A stretch of 64,000 bases of DNA from Rhodocyclus purpureus (GCF_016653115.1 NZ_NHRX01000048.1:14750-78749), one strand, 5' to 3'. Positions 21,725-31,805 are shown, counted from the stretch's first letter. Numbers and translations are program-made. Notes: generated by a model from the sequence alone, not told the origin.

Positions 21725-22210
21725 ATGAACACAGTGGAAAAAAATACGGTCGTCACGCTCGACTACAACGTCACCGATCCCGATGGCGTGCTGGTCGATG
21801 CCGGTGAAGAGCCGATCGTCTACCTGCACGGCGGCTACGACGACGTCTTCCCGATGATCGAGGAAGCCCTCCACGGCAAGAAGGTCGGCGAGTCGGTGTC
21901 GGTGAAGATGCAGCCCGCCGACGCGTTCGGCGAGTACGACGCCGACCTCATCCAGGTCGAGCCGCGCGCTTCCTTCCCCAAGGAACTCCAGGTCGGCATG
22001 CAGTTCGAGGGCGCCCCCGAGGGCTCCGACGATGACGATTACCAGATCTTCCGCGTGACCGAGATCGCCGACGACAAAGTGGTCCTCGACGGCAACCACC
22101 CGCTCGCCGGCATGGCGCTGGTGTTCACCTGCACCGTCACCGCAGTCCGTCCGGCGAGCGCCGCCGAGATCGAACACGGCGGCCTGCTCGACGAAGACGA
22201 GGAAGACTGA
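21725..22210 (+). CDS. FKBP-type peptidyl-prolyl isomerase, SlyD-like
   Basis: 161 residues. The FKBP core begins VEKNTVVTLDYNVTDPDGVLVD and contains PIVYLHGGYDDVFPMIEEALHGKKVGE. The insert-in-flap chaperone domain (about residues 70-125) follows, with GEYDADLIQVE, and then the FKBP strand HPLAGMALVFTCTVTAVR. This is SlyD layout without the long His/Cys-rich metal-binding tail; the tail here is short and acidic (EHGGLLDEDEED). Cytoplasmic folding helper. GAAGGAAGCGG-type ribosome binding site. Confidence 0.92.
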   Translation: MNTVEKNTVVTLDYNVTDPDGVLVDAGEEPIVYLHGGYDDVFPMIEEALHGKKVGESVSVKMQPADAFGEYDADLIQVEPRASFPKELQVGMQFEGAPEGSDDDDYQIFRVTEIADDKVVLDGNHPLAGMALVFTCTVTAVRPASAAEIEHGGLLDEDEED

Positions 22211-22225
22211 CGCACCCAGGTTGTT

Positions 22226-22998
22226 GTGGAATCCGTCGCGATCAGCAGCCCGTCATCGCGAGCCCGCAGCGCGTGGCGATCCAGTGTGTAGGTCTCGCAT
22301 CGTGCAGGGCGAGGAGACGGAAGAACGAACTGGATTGCCACGGCGCTACGCGCCTCGCAATGACGGCAGTGCCAGGCGTGCATGGAGAGGGGCTGAGACC
22401 GTAACCGTCGCGAGCCCGCAGCGCGTGGCGATCCAGACAGCACGTCATCGCGAGCCCGCAGGGCGTGGCGATCCAGCGCGTAGGTCTCGCATCGTGAAGG
22501 GCGAGGAGACGGAAGAACGAACTGGATTGCCACGGCGCTGCGCGCCTCGCAATGACGGCAGTGCCAGGCGTGCATGGAGAGGGGCTGAGACCGTAACCGT
22601 CGCGAGCCCGCAGCGCGTGGCGATCCAGACAGCACGTCATCGCGAGCCCGCAGGGCGTGGCGATCCAGTGTGAAGGTCTCGCATCGTGCAGGGCGAGGAG
22701 ACGGAAGAACGAACTGGATTGCCACGGCGCTACGCGCCTCGCAATGACGGCAGTGCCGGGCGTGCATGGAGAGGGGCTGAGACCGTAACCGTCGCGAGCC
22801 CGCAGGGCGTGGTGATCCAGACAGCCCGTCATCGCGAGCCCGCGGCGCGTGGCGATCCAGACAGCACGTCATCGCGAGCCCGCAGGGCGTGGCGATCCAG
22901 CGCGTAGGTCTCGCATCGTGCAGGGCGAGGAGACGGAAGAACGAACTGGATTGCCACGGCGCTGCGCGCCTCGCAATGACGGCATTGAAGCGAATGCG
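22226..22998 (+). repeat. Tandem palindromic repeat array II (192-bp composite unit)
   Basis: Full units start at 22251, 22443, 22635 and, after a 192-bp step, 22827; another start at 22867 is 40 bp later. Each 192-bp unit equals the ~155-bp unit of arrays I and IV plus an extra ~37-bp half-unit (GTCGCGAGCCCGCAGCGCGTGGCGATCCAGACAG type). The left flank 22226-22250 (GGAATCCGTCGCGATCAGCA) recurs beyond the left end of array IV (complement of about 37926-37960). The right end GACGGCATTGAAGCGAATG matches the right end of array III. The array lies between the convergent ends of slyD-like and substrate-binding-protein genes. Because 192 is a multiple of 3, long open frames arise; they are not genes. 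Confidence 0.95.
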
Positions 22999-23004
22999 GG
23001 CGCT

Positions 23005-24150
23005 TCAGTGCAGCAGCTTGCCCTGCCGACTGATGATCGTGATGTCGACGTAGTTGGCGCCGAGGTGTCGCGTCGGCGAGAAGTCGATGGTGACCCCGCC
23101 CGCATCCCAGTCGTGCAGCGAATTCAGCGCATCGCGCAGTCTCCTGCCGGTCGGTTGCGGTCCACAGCGGCGTAGCGCCTCGACCAGCACCTTGGCGCCG
23201 AGGTAGCCCTCGACCAGCGTCTGGTTGAGGGGCAGGCCTTTCGCCGCGAAGCGGTCGAAGTTCGTGCGGATTTCCTTGGTCAGCGGCAGCGTCTGGCTTG
23301 CCGGCGAGGGGACCACCTGTGTCAGCACCAGTCCGCCCGCGGCCTCGGCGCCGATCAGCCTGACGATCTGCTCGGCGTCGTCTACCGAGAGTGTCGCGTA
23401 CTGTGCCGTGTTGCCGGCGGCGCGCGACTGGCGCAGGAATTCGGCGGTGGCGGCAGTGACCGAGATCATGAGCACCAGTTGCGGCGCTGCCGCCGCGATC
23501 GTCTTCACCGCTGCGTCCACCTGCGTCGTGTTGCGCTCGTAGCCGGCGCGTGCGACGACGCTGCCGCCGGCCTTGGTGATCGCTGCTTCTGCCAGCGGCA
23601 AGAGGTCGTGGCCGAAGGCGTCGTCCTGGTAGAAGATCGCGAACCTGCGCGTGCCCGTGCTCGCGTAGTGCGCGACGATCTTCTGCACCTCCGCCGCGTA
23701 ACTCGCCCGCGTCATGAACACCCAGGGGTGATTGCGCACGACCACCGAGGGCGCGCTGCTGACCGGTCCGACCAGGGGCACTTCCGCCTGCTCAAGTACC
23801 TTGTCGTCGATCAGTGCGAGTACGTTGCGCGAGCCGACGGTCCCGAACAACGCCAGCGGACGCACGTCGCGCAACAGCTGCCGCGCCTGCGCGACGGTAT
23901 CCTCGCTGCGGTAGCCATCGTCGCGCGTCACCAGCTTGATGCGTGCGCCATGGACGCCGCCCGCGGCATTGACCGCGTCGAAGTAGAGTTGCGCGCCGGC
24001 ACGCAGTTGCTGGCCGGTCGGCGCGAGCAGCCCGCTGAAGGGGGCGACCTGGCCGACGACGATCTCGCCCGCCGCCTGCGCCTGGCCGACCATCACCATG
24101 CCTGCGAGGAGCAGGGCGGCTGAGACGATCTGCAGGCCGCGCATGGCCAT
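23005..24150 (-). CDS. ABC transporter substrate-binding protein, branched-chain amino acid type
   Basis: 381 residues from the ATG at 24150; the longer frame to 24294 is only repeat sequence upstream. A signal peptide (IVSAALLLAGMVMVGQAQA) precedes a Peripla_BP_6 fold: EIVVGQVAPFSGLLAPTGQQL, GGVHGARIKLVTRDDGY, LALFGTVGSRNVLALID, FAIFYQDDAFGHDLL and GYLGAKVLVEALRRCG. It is a periplasmic receptor of the LivJ/LivK kind, but no permease or ATPase genes are nearby, so it is an orphan and its ligand is unknown. The start region follows a dispersed inverted repeat. Confidence 0.9.
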   Translation of the reverse strand: MAMRGLQIVSAALLLAGMVMVGQAQAAGEIVVGQVAPFSGLLAPTGQQLRAGAQLYFDAVNAAGGVHGARIKLVTRDDGYRSEDTVAQARQLLRDVRPLALFGTVGSRNVLALIDDKVLEQAEVPLVGPVSSAPSVVVRNHPWVFMTRASYAAEVQKIVAHYASTGTRRFAIFYQDDAFGHDLLPLAEAAITKAGGSVVARAGYERNTTQVDAAVKTIAAAAPQLVLMISVTAATAEFLRQSRAAGNTAQYATLSVDDAEQIVRLIGAEAAGGLVLTQVVPSPASQTLPLTKEIRTNFDRFAAKGLPLNQTLVEGYLGAKVLVEALRRCGPQPTGRRLRDALNSLHDWDAGGVTIDFSPTRHLGANYVDITIISRQGKLLH

Positions 24151-24187
24151 CGACCCGACCCCATGCTGCACCTCACTCCGCTCGGGG

Positions 24188-24246
24188 CTGAGCCTGTCGA
24201 AGCCCTGCCGCAGCCCCGCGCCGGCAACGCCCTTCGACAAGCTCAG
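24188..24246. repeat. Dispersed inverted repeat (CTGAGC-TGTCGAAG arms)
   Basis: Arms CTGAGCCTGTCGAAG (24188-24202) and CTTCGACAAGCTCAG (24232-24246) can pair around a GC-rich loop. A decayed copy lies at about 29859-29904, after the ZIP gene. It is a dispersed palindrome upstream of the substrate-binding protein gene, and translation through it gives false N-terminal extensions. Confidence 0.75.
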
Positions 24247-24334
24247 GGAGAGCGGAAGAACAGCATGCAACGGCCGGGTTGAGAAGGTCTGCACGGGGGG
24301 GCCTTGTAGATGGCGCTGACCCCCGAATTTAGCA

Positions 24335-27055
24335 TCAGCCCTGCCCGGCGTCGAGGAGCCCCTTCAGCGCGTAGAGTGCGTCGAGCGCCTGGCGCGGCGT
24401 CAGCGCGTCGGGGTTGGTCGCCGCCAACTGCAGCAGCGCGGGGTGAGGGGCAGCCGGCGCTACCGTGACCGGCGCTGCCTCGGCGGGCTCGTTTTTGCGT
24501 TCCTCCTCGCGTTCCTCGTCGCGTTCCTCCAAGTAGCGCCCGCCGCCCGCGAACAGGTCCGGCTGCAGCGGATTGATCGCCGCGCGTTCCTCGAACTCGC
24601 GCAGCTGCCGCCGGGCGGCGCGCAGCACCGGCGCCGGGATGCCGGCGAGCGCGGCGACCTGGATCCCGTAACTCTGGTTGGCCGGACCTTCCTCGACCGC
24701 GTGCAGGAAGACGATGCCCTCGCCGTGCTCGACCGCGTCGAGATGCACGTTGGCGAGTTCGCGGTACTCGTTGGCCAAGAGCGTCAGCTCGAAGTAGTGG
24801 GTGGCAAAGAGCGTGAGACAGCGGTTCTTCTCGATCAGCCGGCGGCAGATCGCGTAGGCCAGCGCCATGCCGTCGAAGGTCGAGGTGCCGCGGCCGATCT
24901 CGTCCATCAGCACGAGGCTCCGCTCGGTGGCGTGGTGCAGGATGTTCGCCGCCTCGGTCATCTCGACCATGAAGGTCGAGCGGCCGGACGCGAGGTCGTC
25001 GGAAGCACCGATGCGCGTGAAGATGCGGTCGAGTGGCCCCAACACCGCGCGCGTCGCCGGGACGAAGCTGCCGACGTGCGCGAGCAGCGCGATCAGCGCG
25101 TTCTGGCGCATGTAGGTCGACTTGCCGCCCATGTTCGGGCCGGTGACGAGCAGCAGCCGGCGCGCCTCCTCGAGCCTGAGGTCGTTGGCGATGAACGGCT
25201 GGCCGTCGGCAAGCTGGCTCTCGACCACCGGATGGCGGCCGCCCTCGATCAGGAGACCCGGCTCATCGCGGAACTCCGGCCGGCAGTAGCCGCGCGCGTG
25301 CGCGACCTCGGCGAAGGCACCGAGCATGTCGAGCTCTGCGACCGCGCGGGCGATGCGCGAGAGCTCGGGCAGGGCCGGCTGCAGGTCCTGCAGGACCTGG
25401 TCGAAGAGGAGCTTCTCGCGCGCCAGCGCGCGTTCCTGCGCCGACAGCGCCTTGTCCTCGAAGGCCTTCAGCTCGGGGGTGATGTAGCGCTCGGCGTTCT
25501 TCATCGTCTGCCGCCGGCGGTAATCGTCGGGCGCCCGCTCGGCGTTGGCCTTCGACAGCTCGATATAGAAGCCATGCACGCGGTTGTACTCGACCTTCAG
25601 CGTCGCGATGCCGGTGCGCTCGCGCTCGCGCGCCTCGAGCGCGAGCAGGAAGGCGCCGCAGTCCTCGTTGATCGCACGCAGCTCGTCGAGCTCGGCGTCG
25701 AAGCCGGTGGCGATGACACCGCCCTCGCGCAAGAGCGTCGCCGGTTCCGGACGGATCGCGCGCGTCAGGAGATCGAGCGTAGCCTCCGGGACGGCGAGGT
25801 CGGCGTGGATCTGCGCGAGCAGCGGCGCCGGCTCGCTGGCCAGGAGCTCGGCCAGCGGTTCCTGCAGCGCCGGCAGGCGTGCCAGGCTGTCGCGCAGGCT
25901 GGACAGGTCGCGCGGCCGCGCCGAATGGAGCGCGACGCGGCCCGTGATGCGCTCGATGTCGCCGATCCCGGCGAGCGTCTTGCGGAGCACGCCGAGCTGG
26001 CGCGACGGCGCCCCCGCGTCGCCGAGCAGCGCGGCGACGGCCGCCTGCCGTGCCGCCGGAATCGCGGGCGAGCGCCACGGATGGTGCAGCGCATGGCGCA
26101 GGCAGCGCGAGCCCATCGCGCTGACGCAGACGTCGAGCAGCGAATACAGGGTCGGCGCCGGCTGGCCGCGCAGCGTCTCGGTGATTTCGAGGTTGCGCCG
26201 CGACGACGCGTCGAGCCCGAGCCAGGTGTCGTCGGCATCGACCACCAGCGCGCGAAGGTGCGGCAACGCGCGCGCCTGCGTCGCCTGCGCGTAACGCAGC
26301 AGCGCCCCGGCGGCGGCGATCGCCGGCTTCAGCCCGTCGGCGCCGAACCCGGCGAGCGAGGAGGTGCCGAAGTGCGCGCACAGCTCGCGCCGGGCGCTGG
26401 CCACGTCGAAATGGAACTTCGGCCGCCGCGTCAGCGCCGCACCCTCGACCTGCGGCGCCGCGAGTTCCTCGGGCAGCACGATCTCGGCCGGGCGGATGCG
26501 TTCGAGCGTCGCCGGCAGCTGGTCTACGGCCACCTCGCTCACGCGGAAGTCGCCGCTGGCGAGATTGAGCCAGGCGATCCCGGCGAGCTTCTTGTCGACG
26601 GCGAGCGCGAGCAGCAGCGTGTCGCGCTTCTCGTCGAGCAAGGCCGCGTCGGTCAGCGTCCCCGGCGTCACCACGCGCGTCACCGCACGCTCTACCGGCC
26701 CCTTGCTCGTCGCCGGGTCGCCGATCTGCTCGCAGATCGCCGCCGACTCGCCGAGCTTCACAAGCCGCGCCAGGTAGCCTTCGAGCGCGTGGTAGGGTAC
26801 CCCAGCCATCGGGATCGGCTTGCCGGCCGACTGCCCGCGCGCGGTCAGCGTGATGTCGAGCAGCCGCGCCGCCTTCTCGGCGTCCTCGTAGAAGAGCTCG
26901 TAGAAGTCGCCCATGCGGTAGAGCAGCAGGGTCTCGGGATGCTGCGCCTTCAGCCGCAGGTACTGCTGCATCATCGGCGTGTGCTTCGCCAGTTTTTCTT
27001 CGGGAACGGCGGGAGCGGCTTCGGGGGAGGCGTGGGCAGGCGAAATTTCCGTCAT
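24335..27055 (-). CDS. mutS: DNA mismatch repair protein MutS
   Basis: 906 residues, full length. The mismatch-binding domain has the F-x-E clamp region in [20 protein letters not shown], followed by connector, core and clamp domains. The ATPase has Walker [15 protein letters not shown], signature-side [17 protein letters not shown], Walker [18 protein letters not shown] and the His of [10 protein letters not shown]. It recognises mismatches and recruits MutL. The C-terminus (about 800-870) has a charged, Glu/Arg-rich tract ([14 protein letters not shown]) and then the short dimer/tetramer tail. It stands alone, with its start divergent from array III. Confidence 0.98.
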   Translation of the reverse strand: MTEISPAHASPEAAPAVPEEKLAKHTPMMQQYLRLKAQHPETLLLYRMGDFYELFYEDAEKAARLLDITLTARGQSAGKPIPMAGVPYHALEGYLARLVKLGESAAICEQIGDPATSKGPVERAVTRVVTPGTLTDAALLDEKRDTLLLALAVDKKLAGIAWLNLASGDFRVSEVAVDQLPATLERIRPAEIVLPEELAAPQVEGAALTRRPKFHFDVASARRELCAHFGTSSLAGFGADGLKPAIAAAGALLRYAQATQARALPHLRALVVDADDTWLGLDASSRRNLEITETLRGQPAPTLYSLLDVCVSAMGSRCLRHALHHPWRSPAIPAARQAAVAALLGDAGAPSRQLGVLRKTLAGIGDIERITGRVALHSARPRDLSSLRDSLARLPALQEPLAELLASEPAPLLAQIHADLAVPEATLDLLTRAIRPEPATLLREGGVIATGFDAELDELRAINEDCGAFLLALEARERERTGIATLKVEYNRVHGFYIELSKANAERAPDDYRRRQTMKNAERYITPELKAFEDKALSAQERALAREKLLFDQVLQDLQPALPELSRIARAVAELDMLGAFAEVAHARGYCRPEFRDEPGLLIEGGRHPVVESQLADGQPFIANDLRLEEARRLLLVTGPNMGGKSTYMRQNALIALLAHVGSFVPATRAVLGPLDRIFTRIGASDDLASGRSTFMVEMTEAANILHHATERSLVLMDEIGRGTSTFDGMALAYAICRRLIEKNRCLTLFATHYFELTLLANEYRELANVHLDAVEHGEGIVFLHAVEEGPANQSYGIQVAALAGIPAPVLRAARRQLREFEERAAINPLQPDLFAGGGRYLEERDEEREEERKNEPAEAAPVTVAPAAPHPALLQLAATNPDALTPRQALDALYALKGLLDAGQG

Positions 27056-27202
27056 CGGGCTAGGGGGCTACGCGGGAGAGGCCGAATTATCCCCCGGAAC
27101 CGCCCTGATCGGGAGCCGGCGGGCGCCGCCGGTCGCGTTGCGCGTAAGTCGGGGTAAGGTGAAACCGCTAAGGGATTGAGCTGCTGCCTGGGAGCGGCAG
27201 CC

Positions 27203-28701
27203 CGTCATCGCGAGCCCGCAGGGGGTGGCGATCGAGACAGCGCGTCATCGCGAGCCCGCAGGGCGTGGCGATCCAGGGCGTAGTCTTACATCGGACCGCG
27301 CGTGTATGGCAGGCAAGGGCGAGGAGACAAAAGAACGAACTGGATTGCCACGGCGCTACGCGCCTCGCAATGACGACAGTGCATGGAGAGGGGCCGAGAC
27401 TGTAAACGTCATCGCGAGCCCGCAGTGCGTGGCGATCCAGTGCGTAGGTCTCGCATCGGTTCCGCCCTGAAGGCGGGGCAGGGGCAAGGAGACAGAAGAA
27501 CGAACTGGATTGCCACGGCGCTACGCGCCTCGCAATGACGAAAGTGCATGGAGAGGGGCCGAGACCGCAAACGTCATCGCGAGCCCGCAGAGCGTGGCGA
27601 TCCAGTGCGTAGGTCTCGCATCGGTTCCGTCCTGAAGGCGGGGCAGGGGCAAGGAGACAGAAGAACGAACTGGATTGCCACGGCGCTACGCGCCTCGCAA
27701 TGACGACAGTGCATGGAGAGGGGCCGAGACCGTAAACGTCATCGCGAGCCCGCAGGGCGTGGCGATCCAGTGCGTAGTCTTACATCTGGCCGCGCGTGGA
27801 TTGCAGGCAAGGGCGAGTAGCCAAAAGAACGAACTGGATTGCCACGGCGCTACGCGCCTCGCAATGACGAAAGTGCATGGAGAGGGGCCGAGACCGTAAA
27901 CGTCATCGCGAGCCCGCAGGGCGTGGCGATCCAGTGCGTAGGTCTCGCATCGGTTCCGCCCTGAAGGCGGGGCAGGGGCAAGGAGACAAAAGAACGAACT
28001 GGATTGCCACGGCGCTACGCGCCTCGCAATGACGACAGTGCATGGAGAGGGGCCGAGACCGTAAACGTCATCGCGAGCCCGCAGGGCGTGGCGATCCAGT
28101 GCGTAGTCTTACATCTGGCCGCGCGTGGATTGCAGGCAAGGGCGAGTAGCCAAAAGAACGAACTGGATTGCCACGGCGCTACGCGCCTCGCAATGACGAC
28201 AGTGCATGGAGAGGGGGCGAGACCGTAAACGTCATCGCGAGCCCGCAGTGCGTGGCGATCCAGTGCGTAGGTCTCGCATCGGTTCCGCCCTGAAGGCGGG
28301 GCAGGGGCAAGGAGACAGAAGGACGAACTGGATTGCCACGGCGCTACGCGCCTCGCAATGACGACAGTGCATGGAGAGGGGGCGAGACCGTAAACGTCAT
28401 CGCGAGCCCGCAGGGCGTGGCGATCCAGTGCGTAGGTCTCGCATCGGTTCCGCCCTGAAGGCGGGGCAGGGGCAAGGAGACAGAAGAACGAACTGGATTG
28501 CCACGGCGCTACGCGCCTCGCAATCACGACAGTGCATGGAGAGGGGGCGAGACCGTAAACGTCATCGCGAGCCCGCAGGGCGTGGCGATCCAGTGCGTAG
28601 GTCTCGCATCGGTTCCGCCCTGAAGGTGGGGCAGGGGCAAGGAGACAAAAGAACGAACTGGATTGCCACGGCGCTACGCGCCTCGCAATGACGGCATTGA
28701 A
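27203..28701 (+). repeat. Tandem palindromic repeat array III (9 units, period 164-165 bp)
   Basis: Unit starts are 27203 (short first unit), 27243, 27407, 27572, 27737, 27901, 28066, 28230, 28395 and 28560. Arms are as in array I. The spacers come in two different sequences of equal length: GGTTCCGCCCTGAAGGCGGG (with its own GCCTGAAGGC-like hairpin) and one with CTGGCCGCGCGTGGATTGCA, used in the units at 27737 and 28066 and, as a variant, 27243. Fixed length despite different sequence is unusual. The array fills the mutS-ZIP intergenic region. Confidence 0.95.
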
Positions 28702-28753
28702 GCGAATGGCTGCGTTTCATGCTCAGGGGTGGCAAGACTAGCCATGATCGTTA
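28702..28753 (+). repeat. Conserved right-hand terminus of array III
   Basis: GCGAATGGCTGCGTTTCATG followed by a tract ending in TAGCCATGATCGTTA, closely matching 1028-1080 after array I and, less well, 40727-40776 after array V. Confidence 0.8.
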
Positions 28754-28833
28754 GCGCAGCGTACCGACACCCCCGACTTGTGAGGGCCATCGCCCCATAG
28801 CGCATCGCTATCAATGGTTTCAGTTCATTCGAT

Positions 28834-28871
28834 TTGATCAATGGCAGCGCGCCCGTTACGATGTAAACATC
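28834..28871 (+). promoter_or_regulatory. Putative promoter and palindrome before the ZIP transporter
   Basis: TTGATC (28834-28839), 17 bases, TACGAT (28857-28862) resembles a sigma-70 promoter. Overlapping the -10 is GATGT-AA-ACATC (28860-28871), an inverted repeat reminiscent of metalloregulator half-sites such as Zur. The gene ATG is at 28895. Confidence 0.45.
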
Positions 28872-28894
28872 GCCTCGTTGCACGGATCCTGACG

Positions 28895-29839
28895 ATGAAC
28901 TCGCCGCTCGCCACCGCTTCGCCTCAACCCGCACCGCGCTGGCTCGACAGCGCGCTCGCCCATGCCCGCCAGCACGGCTGGGCGGCGGGCGGCCTGGCCG
29001 TCGGCCTTCTCGCCGTGATCGTCTTGCTCGCCCAGAGCATCGCCCAGGTGCTCGCCGGCGAAGCGACGGGCGGCGTACGCCTGGCCATGATCGGCGGCGC
29101 GGCCGGCTTCGCGACGACGGCGCTCGGCGCCTTGCCGGCGCTGGTCTTGCGCAGCCTGCCGCAGCGTATCGAGGACAGCCTGCTCGGACTGGCGGCCGGC
29201 ATGATGCTCGCCGCCAGCGCCTTCTCGCTGCTGCTGCCGGGGCTGGAAGCGGGCGAGACCATCCTCGCCTCCAAGCCCCTTGCCGCCGGCGTGGTGGTCG
29301 CCGGCATGGCGCTCGGCGTCCTGCTGATGCTGGGCCTCGACGCCTTCACGCCGCACGAGCACGACAAGACCGGACCTTGCGGGCCCGGCTACGAGCGCTG
29401 CGGACGCGTCTGGCTGTTCGTGTTCGCCATCGCCCTGCACAACCTGCCCGAAGGGATGGCGATCGGCGTCTCCTTCGCCCAGGGCGACATGGCCGTCGGC
29501 CTGCCGCTGACCACCGCGATCGCGCTGCAGGACATCCCGGAAGGGCTCGCCGTGGCGCTGACGATGCGCGCGGCCGGATTCGGCGCTCCCTTGGCGGTCC
29601 TGGTCGCCGCCGCCAGCGGCCTGCTCGAACCGCTGGGCTCGCTGCTCGGCGTCGGACTCGCCAACGGCTTCGCCGTGGCCTATCCGGTCGGGCTCGGCCT
29701 CGCTGCCGGCGCGATGATCTTCGTCGTCTCGCACGAGGTCATCCCCGAAACCCACCGCAACGGCCACCAGACCCCGGCCACGCTCGGCCTGATGGCGGGC
29801 TTCGCGCTGATGATGGTGCTGGACACGACGCTTGGGTGA
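28895..29839 (+). CDS. ZIP-family divalent metal transporter (ZupT/GufA-like)
   Basis: 314 residues from the ATG at 28895. Eight membrane segments are visible. The metal-binding motifs of ZIP helices IV and V are present: ALHNLPEGMAIGVSF and ALQDIPEGLAVALTM. Between helices III and IV is a short His/acid/Cys-containing loop (FTPHEHDKTGPCGPGYERCG). The last helices include FVVSHEVIPETHRNGH. It imports Zn2+ or other divalent ions across the inner membrane. A promoter-like region with a short palindrome precedes it, so metal-responsive control is plausible. Confidence 0.93.
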   Translation: MNSPLATASPQPAPRWLDSALAHARQHGWAAGGLAVGLLAVIVLLAQSIAQVLAGEATGGVRLAMIGGAAGFATTALGALPALVLRSLPQRIEDSLLGLAAGMMLAASAFSLLLPGLEAGETILASKPLAAGVVVAGMALGVLLMLGLDAFTPHEHDKTGPCGPGYERCGRVWLFVFAIALHNLPEGMAIGVSFAQGDMAVGLPLTTAIALQDIPEGLAVALTMRAAGFGAPLAVLVAAASGLLEPLGSLLGVGLANGFAVAYPVGLGLAAGAMIFVVSHEVIPETHRNGHQTPATLGLMAGFALMMVLDTTLG

Positions 29840-29858
29840 GGCGGAAAAATCGGCGGGC

Positions 29859-29904
29859 CGAGCTTGTCTAAGCCCTGTGCCGGAAACGCCTTTCGATGAA
29901 CTCA
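29859..29904. repeat. Decayed copy of the CTGAGC-TGTCGAAG inverted repeat
   Basis: CGAGCTTGTCTAAG and TTTCGATGAACTCAG are imperfect versions of the arms seen at 24188-24246. Confidence 0.5.
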
Positions 29905-30052
29905 GTGCGAACGGAAGAACAGACAAGCTAACGTTCATGTCCTCGGCCTTGGCTTGATCTTCATGCTATCGTCCTGGTTGTCGACCCAATTCGGCCAGTA
30001 CCACTGAATTAGCTGGTAAACTCAAGAGTGGTAATTGCCTGCCCTGAACACG

Positions 30053-30493
30053 ATGAAGCGTCGCTACGCCCAGTTCAATCCCAAACGCAAACTACTCTCG
30101 CCAGTTGAGGCGGAAGTTCGCGTGGACGAACTCCAAGCGTTGGCCAGTCGCGCTCGCTATGGCGGCAACCCGGAGCATAAGAAGAACCCTGGAGATTTCG
30201 GGCTCGTGCCACCTTCCGATCCAAGACAGGGGAAGTCGCTGTGCGATGTCGCCAAGATTTTCAAGCGTAACGAAGCTGAAAAGTTACTTCGCACGGGACT
30301 GCGCAAGGGCTTTGTGAGCGACCGGAGGGTTGGCGATTGGCCGAAGAACGTATGGGCGGTCACTGACGACGGCTTTGCCATGGAAGCGCAGCTTGAAAAT
30401 CCCGATTTGGGGACCTATCACGGGTATCCCATGCCTGAAACTGATCCGCTGTCGCTGGAAGTCATTCGTCGTTGGGGGGGCCTCAATGGCTGA
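30053..30493 (+). CDS. Unknown protein, first gene of a two-gene module
   Basis: 146 residues from the ATG at 30053; no clear ribosome binding site. The sequence has a basic N-terminus (MKRRYAQFNPKRKLLSPVEAE), a conserved-looking GGNPEHKKNPGDFGLVPPSD segment and then DVAKIFKRNEAEKLLRTGLRKGFVSD, which may be a small helical domain. It overlaps the next gene by 8 nt, so the two are translationally coupled. GC content is lower than in neighbours, suggesting transfer. I do not recognise the family. A toxin-antitoxin or regulator role is suggested only by the module layout. Confidence 0.7.
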   Translation: MKRRYAQFNPKRKLLSPVEAEVRVDELQALASRARYGGNPEHKKNPGDFGLVPPSDPRQGKSLCDVAKIFKRNEAEKLLRTGLRKGFVSDRRVGDWPKNVWAVTDDGFAMEAQLENPDLGTYHGYPMPETDPLSLEVIRRWGGLNG

Positions 30494-31805
30494 GCTGCGC
30501 ATCAACGCGAAGTGGATGGCATCAACATCCGGGGAGCCGGAAGTCATGGCCACAGCAGCCTGGGTCGACATGTATGTCGACAATATCAGCCTGACTCGGA
30601 ACCAAGACATCTGGGCGGAGACCGTGCGTGACAACGTCTTCGTCTCTGCCTACCCGCTGGCCATGTGGTTTGCGAGTTCGTGGTGGCGCCTAAATCACGA
30701 GCCCCTGCCAACTCAGCAGCCTGGCCATGACTGGCGTATGGTTCATGAACTCGGTGCAGCCAATCACGGCTTCGTGTGGCCGCGCGTCGTCTTCATCCCG
30801 GATGGTGAGGCGATTAACGTTTGGGCCGGGGCATCGATGACGCCTGAGCAGTCGGTGCAGTACCTGCAAGCGCTCGAAGTGCCGAGAATGATCACGTTGT
30901 CTGGATTTCAGCAGAGCGTCGAGCGCTTCATACACAGCGTGCTGGCCCGCCTGGATGCCAAGGGGCTCGCCGGGTCGAATTTGGCGCAGCTGTGGGCCCT
31001 CGTGCAGGAAGATTCAGCGCATCCTGAGGCGCTCCGCCGGAGGAAGCTGGAGGCCGAACTGGGATTCGATCCGGAGGAGTGCCCGGAGCAAGCACTGGAC
31101 GCGGCACTGGTGTGGGGGAGCCAGGTCGGAGACGCTGCACTGTCAGAGCTGGCGCCGGCAATCGCAGCGTCGGGAGCCAGCCCGGATTTGGCGCTCATTG
31201 GTCAACTGGCTAGTGCCGGCGGAATTGTTGGCAACCCTGATATCTCGCCTGATAGTATCGATCACTTGGACCATGGGGCACCTTGGGAGCGCGCGATTCA
31301 CGACGCTCGTGCGCTTCGTCACAAGATGGGCAATGTCAGCGACCCAGTTCCCGACCGCAGTCTGCATGACCTGCTTGGCATGAGCAGTGAAGCCGCGGCC
31401 AATTGGTCGGTGCCAGCAGGACGGTCACCAGTTGCGGTGGCGATACCGCTGAATGATCACCAATTGAAGTTCGTTCCGCGCAGGCGCAACCCTGTCGGGC
31501 GGCGCTTCGAACTGGCACGTTTCTTGGGCGAGTACCTCCGCCCCTCGACTCACGAAGCGCGTTGGCTTGCATCAACCGATCTATCGACTTTCCGCCAAAA
31601 GTATCAGCGCGCTTTCGCCGCAGAGTTTCTTTGCCCCATCGATTCATTGACGTCCTTTTTGGGCGGTGATTTCTCTTCATACGCCATCGAAGAAGCTGCC
31701 GCCAAGTTCGATGTCAGCGAGCAGACGATAACAAACCTGTTGCTCAACAATGGCTATATTCACCAAACTTGGACTGAGGGAATGCCGTATCGAATGGCGG
31801 CCTAG
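30486..31805 (+). CDS. Unknown protein with a degenerate ImmA/IrrE-like C-terminus
   Basis: 439 residues from the ATG at 30486. The N-terminal ~150 residues (WASSWWRLNHEP-like FASSWWRLN, then HDWRMVHELGAANHGFVWP) are unrecognised. The C-terminal part looks like the ImmA/IrrE (M78) fold: RRFELARFLGEYL sits where RFTLAHELGHLL is expected, and QRAFAAEFLCPIDSL matches the ANxFAAELLMP helix, followed by the helical AAAKFDVSEQTITNLL. The zinc motif HExxH is absent (ARFLGE), so it is probably not an active peptidase. Coupled to the preceding gene. The C-terminal assignment is inference from motif spacing. Confidence 0.7.
   Translation: MAELRINAKWMASTSGEPEVMATAAWVDMYVDNISLTRNQDIWAETVRDNVFVSAYPLAMWFASSWWRLNHEPLPTQQPGHDWRMVHELGAANHGFVWPRVVFIPDGEAINVWAGASMTPEQSVQYLQALEVPRMITLSGFQQSVERFIHSVLARLDAKGLAGSNLAQLWALVQEDSAHPEALRRRKLEAELGFDPEECPEQALDAALVWGSQVGDAALSELAPAIAASGASPDLALIGQLASAGGIVGNPDISPDSIDHLDHGAPWERAIHDARALRHKMGNVSDPVPDRSLHDLLGMSSEAAANWSVPAGRSPVAVAIPLNDHQLKFVPRRRNPVGRRFELARFLGEYLRPSTHEARWLASTDLSTFRQKYQRAFAAEFLCPIDSLTSFLGGDFSSYAIEEAAAKFDVSEQTITNLLLNNGYIHQTWTEGMPYRMAA

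Noticed and set aside
24151-24294. N-terminal extension of the substrate-binding protein
   Set aside because: It translates a dispersed inverted repeat, and a proper signal peptide begins at 24150.
24443-27157. 904-codon open frame opposite mutS
   Set aside because: A shadow of high-GC codon use; its sequence is low-complexity R/E/A/G/Q/V-rich and mutS is certain.
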